From Molossus alvarezi (Eukaryota > Chordata > Mammalia > Chiroptera > Molossidae), in NCBI GenBank assembly GCA_037176705.1, contig CM073897.1, positions 43,997,988 to 44,061,987 on the forward strand: a DNA stretch of 64,000 nt, written 5' to 3'. The notes under the pieces are model-generated. The model made no database searches, was not told where the DNA came from, and worked only from the letters and a program-made list of their open reading frames with translations. Positions 45,932 to 58,019 of this stretch are shown here, in pieces (position 1 is the first letter of the stretch; each line of letters opens with the position of its first letter). The position numbers and the translations under genes were made by a program.

Positions 45932-47351
45932 GAAAGAGGGACTTTGTAGAATGTTTATTAAACCAAGGACCAGTTAAGGTGTTGGGTGGGGCTGGTGGGG
46001 GAGGGCAGAGCTCTCCTTGTCCAGCGGGCATCTTTGTGGGACCAGCCCCCTGATGCCCACATGGCCATTGACGGCTGCCTTCCACCCCAAACCTCCTTCC
46101 CTAATACATCCCAGGACACAGTATTACAAAAATTAACAAATGCAACTTTCTTTTACAAATGACACTTTCCATGCCCTGCCAGCAGGGGTGGTGGCGGGAA
46201 GCTGGTTAAAAGTGACAGTTCATTAAAAAGGCAACAACTTGTATAAAATGAACACTAAGGAAAGAGCCCAGGGCTGAGAAACTGAGATGCCACCCTGATG
46301 GGGGAACATAAAACTGGGTGGGGACTGCCTGCCTCCTTCCGCTGCATCCGCAATAGGGTGATACTGGCTGTGGGCTCTGGAGTAGCAGGGGCTGAAACTG
46401 GGAGGCCCCTCCTTGCTTGTGGCCAGGTCAACAACTTGGGGGAGCATCTAGAAGCAGTGCCTCAAGGATCAACGGGTACACGTCCAGTCTTGATGCTGGG
46501 GGACCCCACCCCAGAGTGGGAAAGTGGCAGGGCTGGGACTGGCATGCCCGAAGCTTCCAGTGGCTGAGAGGTGAAGTGACTTAGCCCGTGCAACACAGCT
46601 GGTCAGTGGCCCAGAGTCCCACCTCCGAGGGATGACAGGAAAAGGGCCCAAATGGTAGGATGTGAGTCTTGGAAGCAAAGGGGAACTGGGGAAGGGGAGA
46701 GGGAGGGCATGATTTAGAAGACAGCAAAGTGCAAAGGGGCCCGCTGGGAGGCAGGACGCAGGGTCCAGTCATGCCTCTGCCACTGTAGTACCTTGGCTGA
46801 GCCATGTTCCTTCCCCAGGCCAAAGTTCTCCCATCTGTCACATGAGGAGGCGACTTGACTCCCCCCCCAGTCCTTTCTATAACTAAAGTTCTACCCAGGG
46901 CTCTAGGGGAAGAGAAAAGGATAAGGTGGGCCTCGTGTGCCCAGAGTAAAAGAAATCCATGCCCCTGAGTGACTGGACCATGGGCCCCAGGGGGCACTCA
47001 GCCCTGGCCTGACCTCTGACTTTCCTTCTGTCACAGTCAGGTTGGCCCAGCCCTGAGGGAAGGCACTTTGGGGTCAAGTTGGGAAGGACAGCAGGGGACT
47101 GCTGTCTGGTTTGGCATTGAAGACCATTTGCTTACAGTTTGGGGGCAATATAGACAAAAGGGCAAGACTTTGCTCCTAGGTGTTGTCCCAGGTCCAAAGC
47201 CTCTTCCCAGGTCCCCAGCTGTTTTTCAGTGATGCTGCCACATAGGCTGGTAGAGTCCCCACTGGCATTGGCACATTAAAATATCAATTACCCAGGACCT
47301 AAGTCAGCCCAGGGCAGCAGTCTGTTGTGTGGCCCCAGGCCACACCATTTG
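45932..47351 (-). other. TSKU: TSKU 3' untranslated region
   Basis: This is the stretch between the TSKU stop codon (complement of 47352-47354) and a minus-strand polyadenylation signal AATAAA (plus 45954-45959). The length of about 1.4 kb is what I expect for mammalian TSKU transcripts. It lacks the young SINEs found on both sides, which fits transcribed, constrained sequence. The exact cleavage site is inferred at 15-25 nt beyond the signal. Confidence 0.65.
45954..45959 (-). promoter_or_regulatory. TSKU: Candidate TSKU polyadenylation signal
   Basis: The plus strand TTTATT reads AATAAA on the minus strand. It is a canonical hexamer at a plausible distance from the TSKU stop codon. The reverse-strand hexamer was chosen by eye among AT-rich options, and another possibility lies near 46220. 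Confidence 0.5.
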
Positions 47352-48425
47352 TCACAAGGTGTTGGGGCCCCTGGATGCCTGTTCCCTAGTGTCTATGCAG
47401 TGCAGGGCCACCTTGGGGCTGGAGCCAGGCTGCCGGGGGTAGGCACCCTCGCGCACCACGCGCCGGCACTGCACACCCTGGCCCGCGCTGACGCTCTGCA
47501 GCGCTGGGAGGCGGAGGAGCAGCATCTCAGGCAGGGGCACCAGGCTTGTGCCCGACAGGTCCAGCTCCTGCAGGGAGCCCAGGCCTGAGAACACCTCAGG
47601 TCCTGCCCACTTGAGCTTGGGGTTGCCCGACAGGTCCAGGACCTGCAGGCTATGCAGCTCATGGAAACCATAGGGCGCCAGTTGGGGGACACCCTGCAGG
47701 CTGCCTAGAGAAAGGTGTGTCAAGCCAGCCAGTCCCGTGAAGGCACCTGGGCCAATGGCAGCTAGCGGGTTCCCATCCAGGCTCAGGTAGCGCAGGGGCA
47801 AGTCCCGGAGGTCAGGTACAGTTCGGAGCCGGTTCCAGGCCAGGTTCAGGCTCTGAATGGTAGGTGTGGGCAGGCTGGCCCCAGCGGGGTGGGGCACGAG
47901 GCGGTGGAGGAGGTTGTGGGAGAGGTCCACGTGCAGCGCCCTGCCTTGGCTGTGGGTAGTGAAGGCGGATACTGGGACCTCACGGAGCCGGTTGTGGCTG
48001 AGGTTCACGTCACTCAGGGGCGAGCTAGTGAAGCTGTCCACAGGCAGGGCTGCCAGGCCATTATGGCTGAGGTCAAGCGACTCTAGGTAGCGAAGGCGGG
48101 AGAAGGCGGTGGGCGAGATGCTGGTGAGCAGGTTGTGGCTGAGATCCAGGCCGGCCAGTGTAGTATAGCCTGGCCCTGCCAACACCGACTCATTCACGGT
48201 CTGCAGCCGGTTGGAGGACAGGTCCAGGTAGGCTGTGTCCAGAGGGATGGGCACGGGCACAATGTGGGGGCCCAGTCCGCTGCAGTCCACTCGTGTCAGG
48301 CTGAAGCTATCAAAGAGGCCGAAGGTCTCCACCTCACACTGGCACCCGGGGAAGCATGGCCGGGTCGTCTGGACGCACCTCACGGCCAGCAACAGCAGCA
48401 GGGGCAGCAGCAGGGACCACAGCAT
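47352..48425 (-). CDS. TSKU: Tsukushi, secreted small leucine-rich-repeat proteoglycan-like protein
   Basis: TSKU encodes an extracellular protein that binds BMP, Wnt/Frizzled, FGF and TGF-beta pathway components and is also a liver-secreted metabolic factor (family knowledge). The frame gives 357 residues without interruption. A signal peptide spans about residues 1-18 (a run of leucines). An N-terminal LRR cap has cysteines at 24, 28, 30 and 48 (Cx3CxCx17C, 'PCFPGCQC'). Roughly ten leucine-rich repeats of LxxLxLxxNxL type fill residues 63-300 ('LAGLDLSHNLLTSISPTAF', 'LESLDLSHNGLAALPVDSF'). A C-terminal part has C320 and C343. N-glycosylation sequons are at N78 (NES) and N141 (NLS). I start at 48425 rather than an in-frame ATG 24 nt further out, because a splice acceptor 'ctctttccag' ends at 48434, inside that longer frame. 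The coding region is a single exon, as in other mammals, and the length is close to the 353 residues I recall for human. Confidence 0.98.
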   Translation of the reverse strand: MLWSLLLPLLLLLAVRCVQTTRPCFPGCQCEVETFGLFDSFSLTRVDCSGLGPHIVPVPIPLDTAYLDLSSNRLQTVNESVLAGPGYTTLAGLDLSHNLLTSISPTAFSRLRYLESLDLSHNGLAALPVDSFTSSPLSDVNLSHNRLREVPVSAFTTHSQGRALHVDLSHNLLHRLVPHPAGASLPTPTIQSLNLAWNRLRTVPDLRDLPLRYLSLDGNPLAAIGPGAFTGLAGLTHLSLGSLQGVPQLAPYGFHELHSLQVLDLSGNPKLKWAGPEVFSGLGSLQELDLSGTSLVPLPEMLLLRLPALQSVSAGQGVQCRRVVREGAYPRQPGSSPKVALHCIDTREQASRGPNTL

Positions 48426-48433
48426 GGTGGGGG

Positions 48434-48445
48434 CTGGAAAGAGAG
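48434..48445 (-). other. TSKU: TSKU coding-exon 3' splice site
   Basis: On the minus strand a pyrimidine tract and AG ('gactctctttccag') end at 48434, so the last exon starts at 48433, eight bases before the ATG ('cccccaccATG', a good Kozak context). This makes the upstream ATG at 48449 intronic. Confidence 0.8.
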
Positions 48446-48672
48446 TCACAGGTGAGGGCTGACAGCAGGCACCCCTTACCAGATGGTTTTACCCCACCCC
48501 ATAAGACACCAACCAATGTGTCTAGGCACAGCCGAATTGTCGCCAGCACCCTGTCCTCCCAGGATGTGTTCCCTGAATACTCCTCCTTCTGTAATTCCTC
48601 GTTCCTGTTCCTCTCAGGCTTCAGTCTCCCATCTGTATGGTAAAGGGGGTTAGGCCAGGTTAGTGGATTTTA

Positions 48673-48894
48673 TTTTATTAAAAAAATTTTTTTTTCTGTA
48701 TTGATTTTGAGAGAGGAAGGGAGAAGGAGATAGAAATAGAAACATCAATGAGAGAGAACATCGATTGGCCGCCTCCTGCGTGCCCTCCACTGGGGATCGG
48801 GCCCACAACCTGGGCGTGTGCCCTGACTGGGAATCAAACCTGGACCTCTTGGTGCAGGGGTCGACGCTCAGCCACTGAGCCACACCGGCCAGGT
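48673..48894 (-). repeat. Ves-related SINE (type B), minus strand, in TSKU intron
   Basis: In plus orientation the T/A tail is followed by 'ctgtattgattttgagagag', 'acatcgattggccgcctcct' and the head 'gagccacaccggccagg'. The TSD is 'aggttagtggatttta' (48657-48672) against 'aggttggtgggtttta' (48895-48910). Confidence 0.93.
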
Positions 48895-49179
48895 AGGTTG
48901 GTGGGTTTTACACTGGAAGCAGCAGAACCCTTTCTTAAATAACAGATGGAAGTGGCCTGTTCTGGCTGAAGTGGAGTGGGGCTTGCAGCCCTGCACGCCT
49001 GCTCGCCATCTCTGCCATAGGATGTTAAGGAACCCAGCTGGAACCCACCGGACTACATGATCTTCAGCCTCTAGAGCTCCGCAGCTCTAGGGTCCGTGGG
49101 CTGGTCTCCGCAGGGCCCTGCAGGGAGGGGCTCGCAGCTGAGGGGTCAGGGTTAGGGTGCTCCATTCGCCTGTGCTGAG

Positions 49180-49370
49180 AGGGTGCCATGTGCTGGGTGC
49201 TGTGCCAGTTGCCTCACCGCACAGAGTCGCTGGACCCTCACTACCACAAACATTACAAGGCAGCAATTTCTGTCACCACTTCACGAAGAGGGGATTGAGA
49301 CTTAGAGAGGTTCAGAAAGTCACACATGGCTACCAGTTACTGAGAGGGGAACCAGATGGAGGGCAGAGGA
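49180..49370 (+). repeat. MIR SINE
   Basis: 'tgccatgtgctgggtgctgt', 'cttcacgaagaggggattga' and 'cttagagaggttcagaaagt' follow the MIR order. A second MIR 3' half ('atacagatgaagaaacagag') is at about 49650-49765. Confidence 0.75.
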
Positions 49371-49769
49371 AGTGCCCTGGCTCAGTGTAGCAGTGCTGAG
49401 CCATGCCCGAGACCCACGTGCCAGCCTCCCAGATCGAGGCCTCTCCCTGCAAGGACTGGCCCCACCTCACCTCTTTTGTGGGCGACAATGGATGAGTCTA
49501 CAGAGCCTGTCCTCCAGAGACAGGATCCTTTTTTCTAATTGTTTAGACTTCCAGATGGGCTCTTGCGATACCTGTCACAAAGCCCTTCCCCCACCCCAGC
49601 TGATACAGCTACTACCCCTCTTCAGCTCTTCTTTTAACCAGCTGGGCTGGTTCCCCCATTATACAGATGAAGAAACAGAGGCTCATAGAGGAAAAGGGTT
49701 TACCCCAAATTAGTAAAAAGCAGGGCAGGATTAGAACCCAGACCCTCTCAGTTCCAATTCCTCTATTTT

Positions 49770-51125
49770 CATCTGCTGCCTCTGGCAGGACTGTCAGGGG
49801 TGCTGGTGGAGAGACAAGATCCAAAAGGGGCTTTTCCCAGACACAAGCCACGTACTATCCCCTGACCTCAGCTTCCGACCCTGTATAATTTTGACCCTGT
49901 ACAATTATACCGACAGCAGGCACTGCATGTACATTGTTACAGTCAGCCCTCCCTCCATGTGCCTGGCCCCAAGCCTGTGTGCACGCCCCTGTAGCTCAGT
50001 GGTGCTCATGGGAGGGTGAGGAAGAGGGCTGAGCAGTGAAAGCATCTAACTGGACAGTCTGTGGTTACCCCTCCCACCACACAGCACCCACTCGGCCTGG
50101 GAGACAGAAGGCATCAAGCCTCACTCCAGCAGGTCTCTTCACCTGGGGTGGCCCTACTCTGTCTCCCCCTCCCCCCACCCATCCCTCCCACTGGCCTTCA
50201 GGGAGGGATGGACCAGGGACCTGCCCACCTTCTAAACTGGGGTGGGTGGGGAGGGAGCAGCATGATAGTATTACCAGCCCTCCATGAAACTTTAAAGGGG
50301 TAGCTACTTGATCCACACTGGCTCTGCATAGGGGCAGGAAGAAGTGGGGCTCTTCTCCCCTGCCCCTGTATGGGGGCCCCTCCTCTCCCACCCCTTTCTA
50401 TTATAGAGTCCAATTTGAGGATTAAACCCAGACCAGGTGCATCCTGGGCTTGGTCCCAACTGAGGCAGGATAAAGTGATCCAATGTCTGGAACCAAAAGA
50501 AAAATAATTAATTTGCTTCAGGCACCTTTTGTTCTCCTGAGTAGGCTTCTGACCACAGGGGTTCATTACCACTCAGGGCCCCACCTTCCCTGCTAAGCTG
50601 ACCTGCTCATACCCACCTTCCTGGTGTTTAAACAAACAACACACGTACAATAAAATGCCCTGAGATTACCTTTTGGTTCCCAAAGGTGATTATACAATGT
50701 GCCTATTAAATACCAAGTGGCCTCTCATGAGCTCCTGCTTATGTAACTGGGAGCCCAAACACAAGCCAAATGCTACCCCTCCAGAGGGGGCCTCTCACCA
50801 CCCCTCTCCAGGCCTCAGCCTGGTCCTCTGGACCACAGAGCAGTGATTCTTGTCCTGACCTCCTCACAAAAGTTGATTGACTCTCACTGAAGTGCAATCC
50901 AAACTGAGAAAAGCTATGCACGCATGCAAGGTGGTCATCACTGGGCCACTGCAGAAATGGAACCGAGGCAATGGTAGGGCAGCTGATGTGGAAGAAGCAG
51001 GCCGTACAATGAGACCTAGCAGATAACTGCTGGCGAATACTCTCAGGGCACCTGGACAAGTCCTTGCTCAGCCCCGCACATTCACCTGGAAAGCTCTGAC
51101 CCTGACCAGGGCTAGCTATGTGCTA
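49770..51125. other. TSKU intron, unassigned
   Basis: No supported repeat or exon. GC-rich short frames look like chance. Confidence 0.4.
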
Positions 51126-51129
51126 GTGC

Positions 51130-51260
51130 TGGACACGTTCTCTCACACGACCCTGTCACTCCAGGAGGTCAGCAGTCTTATGTCCATTTCAGGCGGTGGA
51201 AACTGAGGATGAGAAAAGGAAGGTGGTGGAGCCGGGAACTGAACTTGGGCCTTTGCAACC
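51130..51260 (+). repeat. MIR-like fragment
   Basis: 'tctcacacgaccctgtcact', 'cggtggaaactgaggatgag' and 'ccgggaactgaacttgggcc' resemble a MIR. Confidence 0.6.
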
Positions 51261-51264
51261 TCGT

Positions 51265-54200
51265 AGTGGGTTTGGTTCTGGTGGAAGGTGTACTTCTGTG
51301 TGCTGCTGGGAAAAGAAGAGGTGAGTGTCCAGAGTCCTAGGGCCAAGCTCCAGCTGCAACTGACCACTGTGAGGAGGGAGGTGCCAAGCTTTTCAGTATT
51401 CAGTGCCTCTGGGGCTTTCCTGAGGTCACGGCAGAGCCCAGAGGCCTGACTCTCAGGGTGTTCCAGGCTATCGGGAACAGAGAAGGAAGAAATCCTGAGA
51501 GGCGTCACAACTTTGGACCCAGAAATGGGCAAAGGCAGAGGTGTGGACTGGTGGTCTTTGAAAGTCAGGGCCCTATTCTGCTCAGAGGAAATGTCCCCTT
51601 GGGGGTAGCCTGCAGGAGGGCACCTCATTGTCTCAGAGATGCTGGGCTCTGGCCCTGCTGCTGGAGGCCCTTAGCAACAGGCTCAGGAGCCAAGGGGGAG
51701 GCAGAACTTCCCCAGGAGGAGACTGAGGGCAGATAAGGAAAATTCCTGCCAGGGACATAGGCCTTTTTGGTTTAAAAAAAGGCCTTTGCTTATCTGAAGC
51801 CAGGAGGGCCCCGAGCAGGAGTGCCATCCCTCACTTCAGCGATGAAGAGAATGTGACCCGTCCGCAGATCCACCGAGGGGTGTGGCGGCCCATGCGCAGG
51901 CTCCAGCCTCCTGACTCCAGGCCCAGGGCTTCCGGCCACTCAAAATGGCTGTTGACTCTCCTAGGGAGCTCAGGGAGTCAGTCAAAATAATGCCCAGAAG
52001 AGTCTGCAACCTCATAGAGGGGGCTGATGCCATAATGTTAGGTATCATAAGGATAAATTGCATGTCTAGGAAAACTCTAACTATGCATTAAAAACCAAAC
52101 CCAAATGCTAATTTTAGAAAGGCCAAAAGAAATGATAGCAACACGTAGAAGTTTCCTTTAGATGGTAGGAATCTGAGTGATTTAAACATGTCTCAATCTC
52201 TTCACCCCCAAACCCCCCAACTCTGTCTTCTCTATAGTGATATATCTCACACTGAGTAACAAAGGCTCCTAACAGGACTGCCTCATAGCCATCTCTGCTT
52301 TCTCTGATCTTGGTAGCCACAATCTCTGAGCCTCGGTCTCCTCATCTGTAAAATGGGATATTAATAGCCACCTCACAGGACTGTCATGAAGAGGGAACAA
52401 AATGGTAGAATTAAGCACCTAGCGGGGATCCGAGTTCAGGGAAAGGGCATTGTGGGCTGGGGAGTGGGGATCAGCAGGTGGGCCTGACCCCATCTCTCAT
52501 CCTCCTTCCTTTAGCAAAGGTGTCAGAGCTCTTATCAGTGCCTCCCGGAGTCATTCTTTCCAGGCAGGCCACACTGCTATTTCTAGGCAGGGCTGCTGGA
52601 CCTGGGGAGGGATGAGTAATGCGAGTTCCTCTTGACAAAAACCACCAGCATCAGCTCCGTGGAGAGGAAAGGCCTTCACAGACAGCGAGGCCTTGGACAC
52701 CAACCTGCGATACTCACTGAGAAAGTCACTTTACTTCTCTGGACCAGGTCCGTCATTTGTGAATCCGAGGTGGCACTGAGGGTCCCACTGGCCTCAGAAA
52801 GGCTGGCTGCGAAGCTCTGGCTAAGACGCTAACACTCCTATAGAGAAATGAGGCCCCAGGCGTGGAGGCCACTTCATGGAAAGACTCCCTTTCACTGTAC
52901 CTATACCCACACCCACCACAGACACGCTCACTCAATCACAGCACCACGTGGAAACCTGCACAGGACCTCGGAGCGCTCCGCAACATGCTGCTCTCCCCCC
53001 ACTGATTAGAGTGGGTCCTTGAGATGAAAACTGTCATTCTGGGACCAATTCTGATTTGAAGGAGTTACAACACTGGGACCAGGAGTCCCCTGCTAAACAG
53101 GGAAACTTTGGGAAGCGTTTTCATCTCGCTCAGCCCATTTCCTCATCTAAAATGGAGCCAACAATCCCTTCCTCTGGGGACTGCTACGAGGACTGGAGGC
53201 CTCGGGGCCAGGACACTGACAGATGTGAGTCAGTGGGTGCTGTGTCTCTCCTAGGCTATGTGGTTAAGGAGTCCCCGGAAAGGGTACCCATGAACCGCCC
53301 CCCCCACCTCCTTCACCACTGGGAGGGGAGCCAAGGGAGGCAATCGGGCAACTGTGCATGGTGACAAGGCAGGTCCCAGAGGACAGTCATGAACCCGTCT
53401 TAGTCCCTGCTCTGCATGGCTTGTTCACATCTTCAGATAAGTCCCCTCCCCTTGCTAAGCCTCAGCTTCTCTAGCTCCACACAAGGAATTAGGTCTAGAC
53501 AACCCAGCTCCAGTGTTTCAGGATTTCAAAATTTAACAAAAGCATTTACTAAATCTCTACTAAGTACTGTGTGAGGTGTACGCTGGGGTGGGGATACCAA
53601 GTCCTCAGGGGGCTTACTGACCAGCCGTGGGGGCAGGGTATCAACTCATAACAAGATCACTAACACCTGCCTTGGACCCAGGAGACCAGGACTCCAGTCC
53701 CAGGTCCGCCACTATCTGTGTGACCTCTGCAGTTTCTTTATTTCCTTGAGCCTCAGTTTTCACACTGGTGTAACAGTATTAATTCTGCCTCCCTCTGGGA
53801 CCTATGGTCTGCCCTCTGGAGAAGGGAAATGGCAGACAGATGGTCACCATGGAAAGCTGAGGGAGGAAAGGGATCTCTGGCCCCAGACAAGTCTTTCTTT
53901 TCCAAACCCCACTGTGCAGATAAAAGATCACTTATCAGCCAGGTTACAGAACACAGGACAGGAGGACAAGGGCTTTGAAACTGTACCCACTCTTGGTTTG
54001 GGGGACATAGTATCAAGTCCTCTGGGCAGGGGCCATGAATTATTCCTCATTGGGCCCAATGTGACTAAGGACAGCTCGCTGATGGCCTGTGAGGTCAAGA
54101 GTAAATGGAGTGGCGCTAACAGGCTCCGGGCAAGTCTCCCCACTGTGACACTCCAGGCCTTGCTAGAGAGCCCCTAAACAACTCTGGCTACCTCATTTCC

Positions 54201-54810
54201 CTTCTCAAAAACCTCCTGACTTCTACTCTTACCACCAGAAACCAAGTTCTCCCTAGCATGTCGACATCTGCAAGTTGTCCCCCACGCTCCCCCTCCCCTA
54301 GCTGAGCCCTCCCATCTTGATCCGAACCTACGATGATGCTGACAGCCGCTGAACAAATCTCAGCCTCTGTCTGCCCACACTTCCCCAAACTCAGAGTTCC
54401 AGGGCTGGGGAGCTGGAAGGCCCTTCAGAGAGCAACCGAGGCACAGAGAGGGACAGTGGTGGCAAGGAAATGGACCCAGGACCCGGTTCCGATGCCTCGC
54501 ACTGCTGCCAGCATCACCTGCATCCACCCAGCCTGTCCTGGCCCCACTAGTGGAACAAAGCACTTTCTGTCCACTCGGGCTCCCCAGCCACCCCTCCCTC
54601 CTCTCTTTGCTCCCCGGGCCTGTCACACCACACTTCGGACACACCTCCTCAGATACATACTGAGTAAATTCTCTGTCATTAGTTATTTACCTGCCCGTTT
54701 CCTGACATGGAGTATGAGCAGCTTGAAGCAGTGACCCTGCTTGTTCACCTGTTCGTCCCTTCCCCCACCTGAGGCCAGAGCCAGGCCGGCGGGCAGCGCT
54801 GCTGTGTAAA
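51265..54810. other. TSKU intron, unassigned with MIR cores
   Basis: MIR-like cores lie at about 52320-52420 ('ctcatctgtaaaatgggata'), 53120-53230 and 53680-53780. An L2-like piece is near 54160-54330. No coding exon is supported. A CpG-poor, C-rich sequence at 54580-54650 is unremarkable. Confidence 0.4.
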
Positions 54811-54814
54811 TAAA

Positions 54815-55010
54815 GAACCCAGCAGTTGAGAGTCAGCCGCTGGACTCAGATCTGAATGCAGCTCTGTATCTACAAGTCTCGGAAAAGTCTCAATCTGGTT
54901 CAGTCTCAGCGTCCTTAGCAGGGATCACTACAAAGGGTTGGTGAAGGCATTAAGGGACAGCGTGTGAAGCATTCAGCTCATTATCTGCCACATGTGAAGG
55001 GCTCGGGGCA
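54815..55010 (-). repeat. MIR/L2-type fragment
   Basis: 'acaagtctcggaaaagtctc', 'gggttggtgaaggcattaag' and 'gtgaagcattcagctcatta' resemble the reverse complement of a MIR. Confidence 0.5.
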
Positions 55011-55989
55011 TGGTAGACAGTGATAGTGATGTCACTAAGGGCAATGACCTTCTGTACCCAAGAACCCAATGCAGTGCCAGGCACCCAGCAGGTCTGTGAC
55101 TATTGTGCCAACATTCTCTAGTAACTGTGCTGGTGTCTCCTGGAGAGGCTCCAAGCTCCCTCCTGAGACCTCTCTGGGGTTAGGAGTTCTGGCTTGGCCC
55201 CCTTGGCCCCAGCTGCTTGCTTCTGATGCTGCAACACAGCATCTCTTGCCCATATATTTGCCAGCTCCTCACCACAGCTTCAAAAGGGAGCCCCTGGCAC
55301 AGGAACAAGGTGTGCAGGGAGCAGAGCCTCGGGCTGGACCAGAGCCCCAGCACCGGCCTGAGACAGGCCTTTGCCTCGGTGCCTAACCGCCTCCCACCCT
55401 GCTCCCTTCCTCATGAGCTCACTCAAGCTGACGCCAACAAAATCCCCAGGTGGAAATTCCATTAACATCCTGCCCCCCAAACATTTAGTCAGCTCTGGAA
55501 ACTCAAGGCAAAAGGAATTTCAGGGCCAACTCCTAGAGCTTTGAGGGCTGGTCTCCCAACAGAACCACTAATGCCGCCCATCTGTACAAACACGTCAGCT
55601 CACTACGCACTTCTACCCCAGCGCCTCGTGTCTGCCTCACCCCAACCTCTGACCGGGGGATTACTGTCAGCTGGGCAGTAGAGTAATCAGGACTCAACCC
55701 CAGAGGTCTTAGCACCAAATCCAGTGCTTCTTATACCATGTGCCTCAATGTATACATGGGCCTGTGTGGCTAACTGATCATGCTGGACTATAATTACTTT
55801 ACCTGTCTGTCTACCTGTGGGTGGGGATGAGATGAGATTCAGTTTTATGTTCTTGGGGCTGAGCACTGGGCCTGGCACACAGCAGGTACTATATGAAGAT
55901 ATAACCGGCATTTAGAACACAATCATCTCACCTAAGGACACCGCTCTGCGACTCCAGTGCCTCCCCAATTGTTACCTGTTCAGTTGCCC

Positions 55990-56115
55990 TGCAAGATCAG
56001 CAGGTTAGGTGGCACCCTATATATTTTACAGGGAGGTTCAGTGATTTGTTCAGGGTCACACAGCCAGGGAGGCCAGGGGCTGGACTCAGGATCCAGGTAA
56101 TCTGACACCTAGTGC
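55990..56115 (+). repeat. MIR 3' half
   Basis: 'agggaggttcagtgatttgt', 'cagggtcacacagccaggga' and 'ggactcaggatccaggtaat' follow the MIR end. Confidence 0.7.
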
Positions 56116-56919
56116 CAGGCCTCTTCCATGACATCATCCCTGGTGCAGGTGGGCCCTGGGGGCCCAGCAACCTCCCCAAAGAAGGATAATCTACAGGGAA
56201 ATAGGCAAGCCTCCCAATACTATTTCTTCTTTCAGTGTGTCTTCTTTCTGAAGCTTTTTAAGTTCCCTTCAGTCGGGGGCAGCATGTGCAGACACATGGG
56301 GAGGCAGTCTGGGGCACAGGAAATGGGTTTTGCAGCCAGGCAGAAAGGGCTCCAACCCCACAGTGCCTCACCCAGCATGAGGCTTGTGTGTGCCCTCAAC
56401 CCTCAGTCTGAGTCTTCATCTGTGACAAGGGGAATCCTAGCACTGCTCCCTGCAAGTCACTGGGATGATGACACAAGAGAGAGTGAAACTGCAGCCTGGG
56501 GGCTGGCACACATTGGGGCTTACTGCATGTGGGTTCTTGCCCCCCCCTAGTGGGTGATTTCAGGGACCAGAGGAGAAAAAGGAGTTGCGACACCAGTAGA
56601 TCTGAAGGCCAGGCAGGGGCCGAGTACAGACAAGAATCCAAAATGCATCCCCTGAGGTCTTGGATTCCCTCTCTGTGCACTTCTCCTGGGGCTCTACCAG
56701 GAAATTGGTAAGGGGGTTTGGAAAGGTTTCAGAGGCCAAAGAAGGCTGAAGAAACTCTTTTTTTGTGACAGAATGAGGACAAAATAAGAATCAGCAGCTG
56801 CCTCTGGGTGGGTGGGTCAGTGTCTTCCCCCGCCCTCACTCCCAAACCCGGCAGTCACCCACACTGCCCAAGTCAGGGTCAGGAGGCCTCCAGGCCTGGA
56901 CTGTTGCAACAACCTTTTT

Positions 56920-57245
56920 CCTGACCTCCTGCCTCCAATGGCAAGCCTTGCCAGAGCCAGAGTACAATCCCAACAGAAGACTAGGACCCCACCACTGCTC
57001 CCTGTTTAAAACCCATCCCTCAAACAGCTTATCAGTGTAGAGGCCTATCTCGCTCTTAGGGCTTTTGCATTGGCTGTTCCCTCTGAGGACTGTCAGAGAT
57101 GGCCTTCTTTTCTTAGTCTACCATGCAAACTCTCACTCATTCGATTCCAAAGCCACCTCCTCTATGAGGCCTTCCCAATTTAACCTGCTCCTCCTCTGGC
57201 AAAAGGTCACCATCACTCTGGGTCTCTATGACCCTGACCCATCTA
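56920..57245 (+). repeat. L2 LINE fragment
   Basis: 'gcattggctgttccctctga' and 'gccacctcctctatgaggcc' with 'ttcccaatttaacc' follow L2 3' wording. Confidence 0.7.
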
Positions 57246-57253
57246 TCAAGATA

Positions 57254-57429
57254 TGCCTGGCCAGTGTGGCTCAGTGATTGAGAGTTGACCCCATGCACCA
57301 AGAGGTCGCTGGTTCAATTCCCAGTCAGGGGCGGATCCCCAGTGGGGGTCATACAGGAGGTAGCCAAATGATGTTCTCTCTCACAGATGTTTCTATCTCT
57401 CTCTCCCTCTCTCTCTAAAACCAATAAAG

Positions 57430-57471
<42 letters not shown>

Positions 57472-57482
57472 TAAATATAAAT
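57254..57482 (+). repeat. Ves-related SINE (type B) with (TA)n tail
   Basis: It runs from 'gcctggccagtgtggctcag' through 'catgcaccaagaggtcgctg' to 'ctctctaaaaccaataaag', then a TA run of about 40 bp (57434-57470) grown from the tail. Confidence 0.92.
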
Positions 57483-57759
57483 GACACACTTCGTGGTCTT
57501 CAGCCAGCTCCTCTCCTGAGTGGGGCCTGGCCATGTGAAGGGGGATAAACCAGATGAATGAAATGCCCTGGACAGAAAGCTTCCTTTTGCTTGGAGAGGC
57601 TAACAATTTGCCCAAGCTTGTAGGATACTAAAGGCTTTGCCAGGTGGTGAAATCAGGTGAAGGACCATAGTAGATGCTGTCTCTGCCTTCTATTGCCAGT
57701 GCAATTCAACAAATGTCCACATAATGTAATACAGACCACAAACCTATTCTCATTTTATT

Positions 57760-57930
57760 AGCACAAGTAATTCATTATTCTAGTTAACATTCACAGCAGA
57801 TCACTGAGACAAGAATTCCTATCTTGATTTGAAGGACAAGAAGCCGGAGAATCAGAAAGGTCAAGTTACTTGCCCAAGGCCACAGAGCTAGGAAACAATG
57901 GAGGGTGAGTAAAATCCAGGTCCTTCTTCT
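57760..57930 (+). repeat. MIR SINE
   Basis: 'aacattcacagcagatcact', 'ggacaagaagccggagaatc' and 'cttgcccaaggccacagagc' occur in consensus order. Confidence 0.8.
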
Positions 57931-58019
57931 ATGAGGCTGGAGCACTCAACAACCTTCAGATTGGTCTCCCAGACTCCAGCACCAACAAGCCAAAGGAAGG
58001 TGTCTTACAATTACCAATC

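Noticed and set aside
1..46000. Exons of ACER3, the neighbour expected beyond TSKU in human gene order
   Set aside because: I could find no alkaline-ceramidase-like exon in any frame. In human the gap between the genes is tens of kilobases, so absence here is expected.
48426..48449. In-frame upstream ATG that would extend TSKU to 365 residues
   Set aside because: A clear splice acceptor ends at 48434 inside this stretch, so the extra codons are intronic. The start at 48425 gives a normal signal peptide and near-human length.
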